Source: Lytechinus variegatus (taxonomy: Eukaryota; Echinodermata; Echinoidea; Temnopleuroida; Toxopneustidae). Taken from it: 64,000 nt of DNA. Both the position numbers and the translations under genes were made by a program. This document shows, piece by piece, positions 1 through 10,935 of the stretch. The stretch's first letter is position 1, and each line of letters starts with the position of its first letter. Below the pieces are notes generated by a model. It was not told the origin of the DNA, ran no database searches, and saw only the letters and a program-made list of their open reading frames with translations. The stretch is from positions 8,611,124-8,675,123 of the forward strand of contig NC_054755.1 in the NCBI RefSeq assembly GCF_018143015.1, given 5' to 3'.

Positions 1-61
1 ACAGATGTGTGAAAAAATGAAACAAGTATGATTTCATGTAATAACATAAGAAACAAAAAAA

Positions 62-220
62 GCGTGGATGTGACATCATCAGCCCACCTAATGAATGTTT
101 ATTGCAATGTGCATATAATGTTGCTATAATTTTTAAATTCAGTAACTTTTCTACGTGTTATCAGCTTTTGATGAAATTCTCAGTATTTTGCTTTGTGAAT
201 TTTTCTCTATTTCTTTAGAT
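62..220 (-). repeat. Partial palindromic MITE copy
   Basis: The stretch matches one half of the palindromic MITE at 15978-16568: a 'gatgacatcatcag' block, then 'gtgcatataa', then 'tttgatgaaattctcagt' and a 'tttttctcta' end. Only half of the element is present and no terminal duplication is visible. Confidence 0.5.
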
Positions 221-382
221 ATGAATATTTTCAGCCCGGAGTACCCCATTTTAACAAGTGAGAGTTTAGTGTGTCTAAAGCTGGCGCTATATGACTCTAC
301 GTAACAAAAATACATTGCTTTGCATAACCCAAGATCTGAGAGCGTTTTGCTCGGTCAAGTGTTAGGATCGGTTTGATTCCTC

Positions 383-840
383 TCAAAGGGGAATTTCACC
401 TCGACAATTTCACCTCGACAAAAAGTTAATTGTAAAAATAGCAGAAAAATATTGATCTATGATTTGTTTATATTGATTTGTGACGTCATATGCGATCAAC
501 TTTCTTACACATCGTATGGTAAAAAAACCAATGAAATGTCATTTTCTCAGAATTTTTTTTTTTTTTACTGTACCTTCATAATATCAATACGCAAATCATT
601 TCAAGAAAACAAAAGTAAGTTATCACGAACCATCTAAAAACTGAAATTTATGCATGATATATCACATAACATACTGGGCAGCTGCTCGTTTATGACGTCA
701 TAAATCCAAAACCTAAAATTATAATAACTTTCTTAATCTTTAATGGACTTTCCTTACACATTGACAGATATATTTTAATTATTTTTTTTACTAATTTAAC
801 AACAAAACTTTTCTTCAGGGTGAACCTTCGCTTTAATGGC
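383..840 (-). repeat. MITE of the 'GACGTCATAAACGAGCAGC' family
   Basis: An internal segment around 670-710 is the reverse complement of the MITE at 46132-46638, which shares the motif gacgtcataaacgagcagc. The right end reads 'cagggtgaaccttcgcttta', like the termini of that copy. A 16-bp direct repeat (aatttcacctcgacaa) is doubled at about 390-422. No coding content is seen. Confidence 0.5.
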
Positions 841-2007
841 GAAATTACTGTAAGCCACTAGTGTCTTTCCACAATGATTGGTCGAGATTAAAATCAATTC
901 GTCAGGAAACTTGATATTGACATTAAGATAAAATATTGAGATTGAACCAGGGTCCTCCTTTCTGTAAAAGTTGTTATATGTTAAAAGCTCCTGAAATAGT
1001 TGCATCTAATTGGTCGTTCGCTACCCACATCTTTAGGTAGTTTTCTCTTTTACTACGGTGAAAATCTCTACAACTCATTGATTAATTCCTTTGAAAACGC
1101 AATTGAAATCACGATGGAGAACTGAGAAGCTTTTGTCATAAGTTGGTGGACTGGGACAGCAGATCATCCGAAAACTTGCACCGGACGAAAAAGATACCAC
1201 GACATTTCATTTAGACAAGATTGATGTATTTGACATACAGTACTTGAAAAACTCCCAACCATTTCGCTTCCTCTGCTTTGACTCCCCAAGATCGACAAAG
1301 ACTTCTTGACTGTTCTTTGTCTCGAAGTGTGCTCTTGAAAACTTCGGACATCGCAGAGCGAAAAATTCATCAGCTCTATGGGGATAACCGTTCTTCACAT
1401 CACTCAGGATGTCAATGGGATCTCATCCTCGGTGAATCATTTCCGATAACATCCCAACCCCACCAAAGGATAACACCTCTCATCTCTTTTGCACGTCGTA
1501 TTTTCTCTGGATACAAATCGGGCTAACCTTGGGGCTGGCTGGATATGCGCATCCCAAAGGAAACGAAATTATTTTGATTTCTGTTTTTGCTCGGATTTCA
1601 TGAAGGCTGCATGGCAATGAGTATTTGTGATCTCTTGAACATTTTTACATTTGTTTTTTGTTGTAACCATGGACACCACTGCACGACCTTCATCTCTCAG
1701 AATGTTACCAAAATAAAAAAGGTTTGATGATGTAGTCGTGCTATATATGTTACCGCACTGCGTATTGCGTAGCATGGCACTGTAATATAAAGTTCGCGGT
1801 TCGAATCCCCGTCGGAGGGCACCCGTTTCGTTAATATCAGTTATCAATCCCGGAGGAGAGTGGTTGATGTTTTGATAGTTATTTGTTTTATTGATTAGGA
1901 TATTAAGTAGCACTGTGCACACAGGTTCAACAATAAGAAATGCATAAAAGTTTATTAGCTATATAAATATAACTGAGATATATCAATATATCTCTCTTTC
2001 TCGTAGC
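841..2007. other. Intergenic, no gene recognised
   Basis: Open frames here are short, overlap on both strands and show no domain. A pol III B-box-like GGTTCGAATCC sits near 1799 in what may be an old tRNA-derived SINE, but no clear A box or full cloverleaf could be drawn. Confidence 0.5.
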
Positions 2008-2084
2008 AGCAGCAGCAGCAGCAGTTGTAGTAGTAATAGTAGCAGTATAAGTAGTAGTAGTAGTAGTAGTAGTAGTAGAAGAAT

Positions 2085-2122
<38 letters not shown>

Positions 2123-2154
2123 AGAGTAAGAGTAGTAGTAGTAGTAAGAGTCGA
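2008..2154. repeat. AGC/AGT trinucleotide microsatellite
   Basis: Runs of (AGC)n pass into a long interrupted (AGT)n tract. The Thr-rich and Leu-rich frames across it on the minus strand are products of the microsatellite, not genes. Confidence 0.95.
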
Positions 2155-2392
2155 AGGGCAGTCACCTAAGTTTTGATTGTGGCTAATGAATAAATTCCCA
2201 TGCAACGTCGATATACCAGTACTTGACTATGAGGGCGCAATTTGCCTTGTCGAATATCAATGCTTGAATCTGAATACTGGAATCCGACAATATTAGATGG
2301 TAAATAGTTCACGGAACTTCAGATAATTATATTAATACCTCATCTTTCGTTCCCCATACCACAGGCTTTGGGAAAACAAAATTAGCCTCCCG

Positions 2393-2487
2393 AATTTTTT
2401 TGTAGGTAAAGTTCACAATAATAGCAACGTTAATCACTACAATTTTTTGTAGGTAAAGTTCGCAATAATAGCAACGTTAATCAGTAT
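2393..2487. repeat. Short tandem duplication, about 50-bp unit
   Basis: The block beginning 'aattttttgtaggtaaagtt' and ending 'agcaacgttaatca' occurs twice in direct order with only one or two differences, so the duplication is young. Confidence 0.85.
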
Positions 2488-3078
2488 ATCAGGCCGTATT
2501 ACGTTTTTGAATGATGATTTATTACCTTTCAGTTTAAGTTGACTGTGCTATTGAGGTATCAAAAAAGTCTGACACCAAAATCTACGGTAATTATACAAAT
2601 GGACAATCAGTTTCACCACTAATGTCTCCATGACTCCACACAGCTAAACCTCCTGTCAAAAGAGAATCCATGGTTTCAGGAGGTAAAGTGCCAGAGTACC
2701 TTTCACTTTAATTTAGCAGACTCACAAAATCACAACCCTAAACAAGACAGTTTTGGTCGAGGCCTAAAACCTAAAGGCTTTCTCTTAAGCGAAGGCAAGG
2801 AAAGTAAAGGCAAAGTTGAATCCAAGGCGAAGTTACACTTGGAACCTTATGAACAGCAGTAGGGTTGATTCTAATCTGATAAATGGCAAAATGCAAATAA
2901 ATAGAAGAAAATGGAGTGAACGTGTGCATCGTTTTTAAACGTTTACTCAAAAAAGGTTAAATTTTTACTCTTTAAACATCGAAATCTCATTCTATCAAGA
3001 CTGGTTCCTCATCTCACTCTGAGAGAAGTGTGATAAGGTACCAGATTAGCTCCTTTGCATCAGAAAAGAGTCATGAAT
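2488..3078. other. Intergenic, nothing recognised
   Basis: AT-rich unique-looking sequence with no sustained reading frame, RNA gene or clear repeat structure. Confidence 0.5.
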
Positions 3079-5427
3079 CTATTCATTCATTCATTCATTC
3101 ATTCATTCATTCATTCATTTATTCATTTATTCAATTTTTCCAACAAAATTAAGAAGCATTAATTACAATAAATAAAATATGACATCAGAAAATACAAATG
3201 ATAAATATTCAAGTAAACCAAATATATAGAATATGCACCTGATACAGAGGATAATATATCAAAAAAGTTGGAAAAACGGAGTGGTCCACTGAAAAGCAAG
3301 GCTTGTAGAGTGTGGACCACTCAAGACGAAAAAAAGTATAACCCAAATAACTATATATCTATACAAAATAGATAATGAAATAAAGATATAAATAATAATT
3401 ATAATAAAGGAAATTAGAATTAAAAGATGAGCAGAGACAAAAGACAAAAAAAAGACATGAAGACACACACAAAAAACAAAACAACAACAAAAACACAACA
3501 CAAAAAACAAGAGTAAAAATAAACAAACATTGCTGCACAATCTGCGAAAAACGAAGAAGGGATAAATGGAGAAAGAGAAAGTCAAGGATAGGAGAGGGGG
3601 GGGGGGTAGAAGTGTAGTCAATCTGACACCAACACCGAGGGCAACCTGTAGACAGGTAAACAATAAATAAACAAATAAATTATAGAGGAAAAGAAATCAA
3701 TGTGAAGTTTTGTAAGATTGTAACAAAATAAATTTTAATTTTCTTTTAAATGAATTAAGAGAAGGGGAAAACTGGATATCAGGGTGAAGAGAGTTCCAAA
3801 ATTTTGGGCCCCTATATATAAATGTATTTTGGGCGAACAGTGTTCTGAGCATGGGCAAATGAAGGTCGTCGCGACCTCTAGTAGGGTAATTGTGAGAGGA
3901 GCTGTTTTTTAAGAACATGTCATGAAAAATAAAAGGAAGCATATTATTATTGTATTGGTACATGAATTGGCCAAGCTGGAGTAGGTAAAGATCACTGATC
4001 TTCAAAATTTTGTTTTCGAAAAAAATAGGATCAGTGTGGGAACGTACGTGAGAAGAAAAAACAATACGAAGTGCTTTTTTTTGCAGCAATAAAATCCTGT
4101 TAAGTAAAGTTTGATGTGTGTTTCCCCATATAAGCAGACCGTAGTGAAGATATGGTAATACTAAAGAAGAGTAGAGTGTGAGTAAGGAAGTTGATGGGAG
4201 GAACATTCTTAATTTATTCATAACACCAATATTACGAGACATTGTTTTGCAAATACTGTCAATATGACACTTCCAAGAAAGCTTATTATCTACAATGACA
4301 CCTAAAAATTTAATATTCGATACACATTCCAATTGAAAATTATCAAACTTAATACTATTAGGTAATGAAGTTAAGGTGTTACTATACAACATGTATTTTG
4401 TTTTTTCAATATTAAGAGAAAGTTTGTTGCTTCTAATCCATTCGAGTATTTTAGACAGTTCTTGATTGAGTGTTTGAACAAGAGTGTGTGGGTCTTTATC
4501 AGAAAAAAATAAATTGGTGTCATCAGCAAAGATTATGAAAGACAAAATTTCAGATGATCTGCAAAAATCGTTAATATATATTATGAAAAGAAGAGGTCCC
4601 AAAAGGCTTCCTTGTGGCACACCGCAATTAATGTTACATAAGTTGGAAGAATGGTCGTTCAGTGAAACAAATTGTTTTCGATTGGAAAGGTAATTCCTAA
4701 ACCACTCCAAGGCCTTGCCACGTACGCCATAATGAAAAAGTTTGCTGAGTAATATTTCGTGGTTGATTGTATCAAAGGCCTTGGAGAAGTCTAGGAATAT
4801 ACCAACCATATGAGAAGATTTATCTAAGGCATGAGCTACCTTTTCAATAAATGACAAGAGAGCATGAACGGTACTATGTTTTTCTCTAAAGCCGAATTGA
4901 AAATTTGAGAATATATCATGATCTTTTAAGAAAGTGAAAGTTCGAACATATACAATTTTTTCTAAAATTTTTGAAAAACACGGTAGTAAAGAAATTGGGC
5001 GATAATTATTAACACTCAACCTGTCCCCCTTTTTATACAATGGGATAACTTTAGCTATTTTCATAGAATCAGGAACTTGCCCATTACTTAAAGATAAATT
5101 AAAAATATGAACTAGGGGAACAGCAATGAATGGAATAATCGATTTTACTATAATATTATTAATATCGTCATATCCAGAGCTTTTCTTGTTTCCTAAGTGA
5201 GAAACAATGTCCATGACTTCATGAATATGCGTTGGATTTAAAAAGATCGAGTTTGGGTTAGAGGGACCAAGAAAATCAGAGAAATGCCCACGAGAGGGCG
5301 GTATATTGTTGGCCAAATTTTTGCCTATGGAAGAAAAATGAGTATTAAAAATATTTGCTATGTTACCACAATCCTGAATAACCATATCATTTGATGATAT
5401 TTTTGTAATATCTATGTGTTTATCGTT
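3079..5427 (-). mobile_element. 5'-truncated non-LTR retrotransposon (LINE, L2/CR1-Daphne-like)
   Basis: A minus-strand LINE. Its 3' tail is a tetranucleotide run (ATTC on the plus strand, 3079-3121), as is usual for CR1/L2-type elements. A 3' UTR of about 570 bp follows, then the reverse-transcriptase frame at 3697-5385. The frame stays open a little upstream of its first Met to about 5425 and then meets a stop, so the endonuclease half is missing: a typical 5' truncation during target-primed insertion. A second element (41496-47948) has a related 3' UTR and C-terminus. The clade name is judged by eye from motifs. Confidence 0.88.
3697..5385 (-). CDS. LINE ORF2 fragment: reverse transcriptase
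   Basis: A 562-codon open frame with the reverse-transcriptase motifs in order: 'NYRPISLLP' (about residues 127-135), 'FLDFSKAFDT' with the first catalytic Asp (about 197-206), 'CGVPQGSLLGPLLF' (254-267) and the catalytic box 'FADDT' (286-290). Then comes 'IKFLGVIVDNKLSW' and the C-terminal 'RGPKFWNSL ... SFKRKLK' region of L2/CR1/Jockey-type ORF2 proteins. The frame is uninterrupted over 1.7 kb, so the insertion is fairly recent. The endonuclease domain is absent, so the copy cannot be autonomous. It is an element gene, not a host gene. Confidence 0.92.
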   Translation of the reverse strand: MVIQDCGNIANIFNTHFSSIGKNLANNIPPSRGHFSDFLGPSNPNSIFLNPTHIHEVMDIVSHLGNKKSSGYDDINNIIVKSIIPFIAVPLVHIFNLSLSNGQVPDSMKIAKVIPLYKKGDRLSVNNYRPISLLPCFSKILEKIVYVRTFTFLKDHDIFSNFQFGFREKHSTVHALLSFIEKVAHALDKSSHMVGIFLDFSKAFDTINHEILLSKLFHYGVRGKALEWFRNYLSNRKQFVSLNDHSSNLCNINCGVPQGSLLGPLLFIIYINDFCRSSEILSFIIFADDTNLFFSDKDPHTLVQTLNQELSKILEWIRSNKLSLNIEKTKYMLYSNTLTSLPNSIKFDNFQLECVSNIKFLGVIVDNKLSWKCHIDSICKTMSRNIGVMNKLRMFLPSTSLLTLYSSLVLPYLHYGLLIWGNTHQTLLNRILLLQKKALRIVFSSHVRSHTDPIFFENKILKISDLYLLQLGQFMYQYNNNMLPFIFHDMFLKNSSSHNYPTRGRDDLHLPMLRTLFAQNTFIYRGPKFWNSLHPDIQFSPSLNSFKRKLKFILLQSYKTSH

Positions 5428-5903
5428 CTAAATGAGCCTATTAGAAAACTACTCTGCCGAAAAATAATGAATCATGGAAAAAGAATTTGAGTCGCTGAGG
5501 CCTTAAGGTGGCGCTATACATGGCAACTGGTTCGTACTGGATTTAAATCGTACACTAACCCCAATCGTATATACTTTTACAAAGAGATATCCTGTTGATG
5601 TACCTTATACCATGTATACTGTCATGACACACTCTTTTAGATCTTATTTCTTGCTAGACCATTCTTTCATAATAGAGGGGGGGGGGGGGCGGGTTTAATG
5701 CCAAGAGAGATTGTGTCTCAGCTGACTTATGTGGGAGCACATCAAATATTGAGATTTTTTTACATGGTTGTAATGTTTCACACTATTCTTCTTCATGTTC
5801 TTTGCTATGGAAACATTAATAAATTACAATTTTTTTTCTTTGCCGAGGGGCGTAGAGGAAAAGGGCGGACACCTTCTCTTACTCTTACCCTCTTGCATTT
5901 ATA
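5428..5903. other. Intergenic, nothing recognised
   Basis: No coding or RNA gene. It contains a poly-G run near 5678-5690. Confidence 0.5.
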
Positions 5904-5976
5904 AGATAGGTATATTTACCCAGGGAAGCCACTTCAGTTCTGAAAACTGTTCTCCCAGCGGGCCCTGCTTTTGAAG
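5904..5976 (-). repeat. 3' end of a SINE (family B)
   Basis: The reverse complement reads 'gctgggagaacagttttc ... ctgggtaaatatacc', matching the 3' ends of the SINEs at 8272-8556 and 18140-18366. The tRNA-like head is missing. Confidence 0.75.
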
Positions 5977-7289
5977 GCGCTATGCAACCAATAATGTGAA
6001 ACTCTTTATGATTTTCCTGGAAAATTTCATTTTTGATGAAATATTTGATAAAATAGAAAACAAAAAATCGTAAGCGCGTTTGACAAAATCTCTCACTGGC
6101 AAAAGACCAACTAAACGTGTATCAATCGTTTTTTTTTTAAGTTTAAGCGAATCTCTAGAATGTAACGTTCTTAATAAATTATATTTGGTGTGGGATTTTA
6201 TACGAGGCTGCATCAATCTAAGAAGCAAAGATCCATATTGAATTCGGTATGCATTGTTGAGGGTGCTGCCACAGGGCCAGGGAGGGGCGACTCCCCCCGA
6301 CGATTTTTAAATTAGTGGAGGGAGAGAATGTGGGAAAATAGGGAGAAAGGGGAAGAAAGAGGGAGAATGATGTTGGAGGCAAGATCTTATCCGTGAAACT
6401 CTTTAAACGCCCTATTTTGTTATAAATAACGCAACATTTATGCCGTCTTGCGTCCCCCCCCCCGTCAAAATACTACGGCGCCACCACTCACTGTGCACTT
6501 CGTTCGTGTTTCGAAAAGTCGGAGCTTTGGCAGTTAGTTCTTTGAATTAACTTTTGACCAACATTTTCATATTAATATTTCAATTCAATAAGATGCAATA
6601 ACTCTAGCTTCTCAAATATACTCGAAATGACATTATGATGAAAAAAGGTACTTTACTTTACTCATTTTTAATAATTCACCTTCCCCTTTACAGAAGTGAA
6701 CTTTTATATTCTTTTTTTATATACTTCTGTTTACTAAATAAACATAGACTGATGCAAACCTGAAATAGACCTTCATAAATAAAATCGCTCTAGATTTAAG
6801 GCTAGAACATATTGATTTGGCATAATACTAATTTTGTCCATGACACGAATTGGATATCAAATATCTCTCCGCGCTGCGAAGTTCAAGTTGGGGAATCCCC
6901 TAGGGGACTCACGTGACAAGATTCTCTCCAGACAGGAGTCGACCTTTGACCTTGGCCGTCGCTCTGCGATCTTAATCTTTGCTAAACACGGAGCAGTCTA
7001 AACACTTGCCAAGAAGAAGGAAAAGAGAAGATATTGATATTAATAAAGGAGAAAATAAAAGACAAAACCTTATCGAATAATGAAAAAAAATGAAATAACC
7101 GATAAAGATAAAAGACAAACAAAAAGAATGGAAAAATAAATAAGTAGGAGGAGGAGGATGACTTAAAACGGAGAAAGGAGACCAAGCTTAAATATGGTGA
7201 TGTTTGTTAAAAGATGTAGTCCTACTAATAAGAAAAAAATGAAATGAAATCATGAACCAGTATTATGAAATAGCTGCTCCTGGAGGGCA
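5977..7289. other. Intergenic, nothing recognised
   Basis: No gene. The block at about 6250-6490, with a 'gcgactccccccgac' stretch and a run of C, may be another old repeat. Confidence 0.45.
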
Positions 7290-7440
7290 TTTTACTAACA
7301 TTTTTGTCCGACAAGTTGTCAGATCTGACAACTTTTCTGGATTTTGATTGGCTGAGAAGCACTATTACTATGGTAACTGTCGGATAAAATGGGACTTGTC
7401 GGATAAAATGTGTGACAAGTCCTTTCATGAAACGCCCTCC
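7290..7440 (+). repeat. MITE fragment, 'GTCGGATAAAA' family
   Basis: Contains 'gattttgattggctgagaag', 'atggtaactgtcggat' and repeated 'gacttgtcggat'. The same order, diverged, is at 50760-51005. The inner part is rich in gacaagtc/gacttgtc inverted motifs. Confidence 0.55.
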
Positions 7441-7477
7441 CGAACTATCATGTCCAAACATGCAAGGGAACTGGTCC

Positions 7478-7610
7478 TTAAAGGACAAGTCCATCCCAAA
7501 ATAAAGTCGATTTGAATAAAAAGAGGAAAATCCAACAACCATAGCTCTTAAAATTTCATCAAAATAGGATGTAAAATAAGAAAATTATTGTGCTGTGAAA
7601 TAAAGTGTTA
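7478..7610 (+). repeat. Half copy of the palindromic 'AAAGGACAAGTCC' MITE
   Basis: Begins 'taaaggacaagtccatccc' and continues 'tttgaataaaaagagg', 'tttcatcaaaataggatgta', matching the left arm of the complete element at 15978-16568. The right arm is absent. Confidence 0.7.
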
Positions 7611-8271
7611 TTCATCCCTGAAAATGTGGAATTACCATTGTTTAAATATTTTATGGTTCAGTGAGGTTGTCCCCGGTTGATGAGTACATTAAAATGTCCC
7701 TAGAAGCAAGTCATTACAAAGTCAACACACGCGTCCGCGCACATACATAAACAAATATAATACAAATGTGTATTTTCATGAGCATTTATTTTTCCACAAC
7801 ATCGGGTACAAGAAAAAAATAAGAAGAAGCTGCAAATCAGATTATTACAAATGAAGGGGAAATAGAAAAGAACTAGTACACAAATGGATAAGATTTGCTT
7901 TTAATACACACTTTCTCTTTCAAGATTTTCACATTAATTATGACACCACTACATCCTTATACCAATATGTATTAATTTCAGTTTTCACCATTTTTAGACG
8001 TACTTGTTAGTACACGAACTAGAACTTGAAACTTCAAACCCGGATTTCCCTTGCACATTGTTGGAAACAATCTACATTTTAATATTAAAAAAAAATATTA
8101 AGTTATTATCGTTTCTTGCGTAGACATAGCTCGCTAGAGATTGAGCGTAACACCAGAAGAAAAAAAATCAAAGGTGTTGTAATAGCACGCAAAGGTATTG
8201 AATTCTTTTGTACACCAAATCAACACCATAGTTTCTTGCTGTGTAGCTTGCTCCGTTTCCTGCCAAGTGGC

Positions 8272-8556
8272 GGTGTCGTGGTCTCGTGGTTATGAAGCTC
8301 GTCTTTCACTCTGAGGGGCGTGGATTCGATTCCTATAGCCATATCGTCTTTTCCATCAGCAAGGAATGTACCCACATTGTGCTGCACTCAACCCAAGTAA
8401 TGTGCATGGGTACCCGGTAGGAAGAAATTCCTCGAATGTCTGAGCTCTTATAGGTAACCGAGCTTAAGCCTGGGTAAACATAATAGCAGGGTCCTCTGGG
8501 AGAACAGTTTTCGGAACTAGGTGGCTACCCTGGGTAAATATACCGCTATTATTATT
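8272..8556 (+). mobile_element. tRNA-derived SINE (family B), near full length
   Basis: The head looks tRNA-like (A-box-like 'gtggtctcgtggttatgaag', B-box-like 'gtggattcgattcc'). The body carries 'cacattgtgctgcactcaaccc', and the 3' end carries 'gagaacagttttcggaact' with a trinucleotide ATT tail. Three other pieces of the family lie at 5904-5976, 18140-18366 and 34225-34360. Confidence 0.8.
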
Positions 8557-8670
8557 ATTATCAATATTGTTGTTGTTGCTGTTGTTGATGTTATTCCAAT
8601 CTGACTCTTTAGAAATGTGCCTGCTTCTTCGTCAGTCTCCACTTTTCCTTCCTTCTGATGACATTCTATT

Positions 8671-8713
8671 ATATATATATATATATATATATATGTTATC
8701 ATGGTTATCATAT

Positions 8714-8767
<54 letters not shown>
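8671..8767. repeat. (TA)n microsatellite
   Basis: Two long TA runs separated by about 30 bp of mixed sequence. Confidence 0.95.
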
Positions 8768-8769
<2 letters not shown>

Positions 8770-9113
8770 TGGTTTTGATAGTTTGTGTCAGTTTGGAAAG
8801 TTCACCCGGTTTGATATGATGTCAAGCCATAAAACTGCACCAGACGGTTAGTTTTCAGGTGCATTGCACTCTTATTTTGATGGCCGCGATTAAACAGGTT
8901 TAAATAACAATATTGTTTAAAATTAGAGCATGACATCGGAGAAATTGCCTGAAAATTTGAAACTCAACCCTTAATCCAAGAATGTTGATGCAGGAGCACG
9001 AATACATGACAAATATTTTCATAAGAGTTAGGCAAAAATACCATGGCAACGGAATTCAAGGATGCATGCTGTTTTTATAGGTTTGTTTATAATCTATGGA
9101 TTACACTGTAGAA

Positions 9114-9262
9114 GCGCTGTTTAAAATTTTGAGCACGTTGTTTAAGCCCATCACTACAACTATTGTTTAAAACCTTTTAAACAAGTTGTTTAAAAGTTTA
9201 AATACTTACAAAAAGGTTTAAACAACTTGTTACAGTGACAGGCTTAAACAATGTGCCATTTT
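9114..9262. repeat. MITE, 'CACGTTGTTTAAGCCC' family
   Basis: The ends are inverted: 'gagcacgttgtttaagccc' near the left and 'aggcttaaacaatgtgcc' at the right, with a run of gtttaa motifs between. A second copy lies at 39475-39635. Confidence 0.65.
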
Positions 9263-10875
9263 TGTTTACTGCGTATATCCCTATAGGAATTCCCCTTGTC
9301 TTGTGAAAGTTATGGAATTCGAGTTTCATGTAATAAATGAAGTGAAATATATGCATAAATAAAACCATGTATTATTAATTTAACAGGCTTCTCAACCAAT
9401 CAAAATTAAGGAAAGACAGACCTGACACCATGTCATGGTCAGACGTAAAACTGTTGATGGAACGCATTCTTTCATGGAGCATTAACACGTAGATATGATA
9501 TTTTGGCCTTAATTTACTACACTATTGTCATCGTTAGTAAAACGCTCAATGGAAAACTCCTTTCTAGGTCTTTCTTGCTTCTTAGTGATGCTCCTTAATT
9601 ACTCCTCGATAGTGTCATTCTGACATGTCTAAGACAATGGACGCGTATCGTGGGGGGGGGGGCACATTCCCCGGGTTTCCCCGGAGTCAGAGAAGTGTCA
9701 CAGATAATTGTTTTGTTGTTTATAAAAACAATTTAAGACTCGAACACATCTAGGAACAATACCACCATTTGCCTTAAAGCCCCTCAGTCAAGAACACTCG
9801 TAAGATTTTCGTAAGTCATATAGGATACGATTTACCAATGGTATGTCGTCCGTCACGCTATTAGCGTACGGGAACTTCTATACGATACATTCCCTTACGT
9901 CGATCTATTGAAATGATGCATATTAAGATCATTTCTAGACGAATAAAAATCAATTCTGACATCCACAATCATGTACGTCGTGTTATGATTCGACGAATCC
10001 CTCGTCTGAACGAGGGGTAAAATGAGGTATTAGATGACCAAAATATACCCGACACAAGTCTTGCAAGTCTTTTATATTTTTGATACTTCGACTGGTAAAA
10101 CCTTGGTAAAAAAATGACCTAAACACTCGTCACAACGGCATCACACGCAGTCAGGAGTGATGTCTGATTAGGCCGTCCAAAATGTTTTCCCTATGCAAGT
10201 TTATACCCAGAATTTTGGGCCACCAAACGCTTTAACAGAAGGAACTTGAGGGGAGCCAGATATAAAATAAATTTATTTTGTTTTATTGTGTCTGTTTACA
10301 ACCGAAAAAATATTTTTTTTTGGGGGGGGGGTGTTAGGAGAAATATGTGTCATTAGTCGGAAATGAACATAAACTGCAGAGAATGGCAAGATGCCTACCT
10401 CCAGTTAACTGTCAGCCTATTGAGGATTCAATCTTTGACGTTTTGATAAAGTTTATCTTTTTTTATAAAGATAAAGTAGGTTGGGATAATATAACCTGAT
10501 CGCGATATGTAACAGTACACGGGCGTGAACTGGCATGACTGGAGGTAAATGGTCGTGTAGTTTTACTCCGTTTTCGGGGGAAAACTCGGGGAAAAGCGGA
10601 GCTCGTACTTCATCAATCATATACCAGATACTAAATGCCTGCACGGGGGTGCACTTGACAAGCGAATGATTAGAATAAATACGAGATATAAGATTATCAT
10701 CATCAGGAGCGATCGTTTCTGGCTTGTCGAGGCTTGCACGCAAGACGTCTGTCGCTCTCGCATCGTCATCGCTGCTCGACCGAATGGAAGTTTTAAGGAT
10801 ATTCGGTTTAGAAGAGTCTGTGAACCCGAGCTAACAAGGACTATCAAACTTTGAGTGCATACTTACTTCTGCAAG
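9263..10875. promoter_or_regulatory. Upstream flank of gene A
   Basis: No gene is recognised. This is the region where the gene A promoter and 5' UTR should lie. The bases just before the start codon ('acttacttctgcaag') resemble a 3' splice site, so the transcript may begin in an upstream non-coding exon. No TATA box can be tied to a start site. Confidence 0.35.
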
Positions 10876-10935
10876 ATGTGTTCCACTATTATCCAAGTCT
10901 TATTCCTGCTTCCTCTAGTCTGTTTGACGCCACTG
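10876..10935 (+). CDS. Gene A exon 1: signal peptide
   Basis: Sixty bases encode Met plus a hydrophobic stretch (key part 'VLFLLPLVCLTPL') and then a consensus donor gtaaga. The exon ends in phase 0, as exon 2 requires, and the joined product 'CLTPL|VGKPKIVE' resembles the start of gene B ('SSVPLLCIVGLTLGY'). It is the only signal-peptide-plus-donor combination I found upstream of exon 2. It is assigned by reading, not by transcript data. Confidence 0.65.

Noticed and set aside
1740-1830. tRNA-like sequence with a B-box GGTTCGAATCC
   Set aside because: No A box or paired stems could be drawn; at most a SINE relic.
1927-2205. Thr-rich and Leu-rich open frames on the minus strand
   Set aside because: They are translations of the AGT/AGC microsatellite.
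3259-3663. 134-codon hydrophobic frame on the minus strand
   Set aside because: It lies in the LINE 3' UTR; the Leu/Phe/Cys-rich composition comes from A-rich plus-strand sequence.
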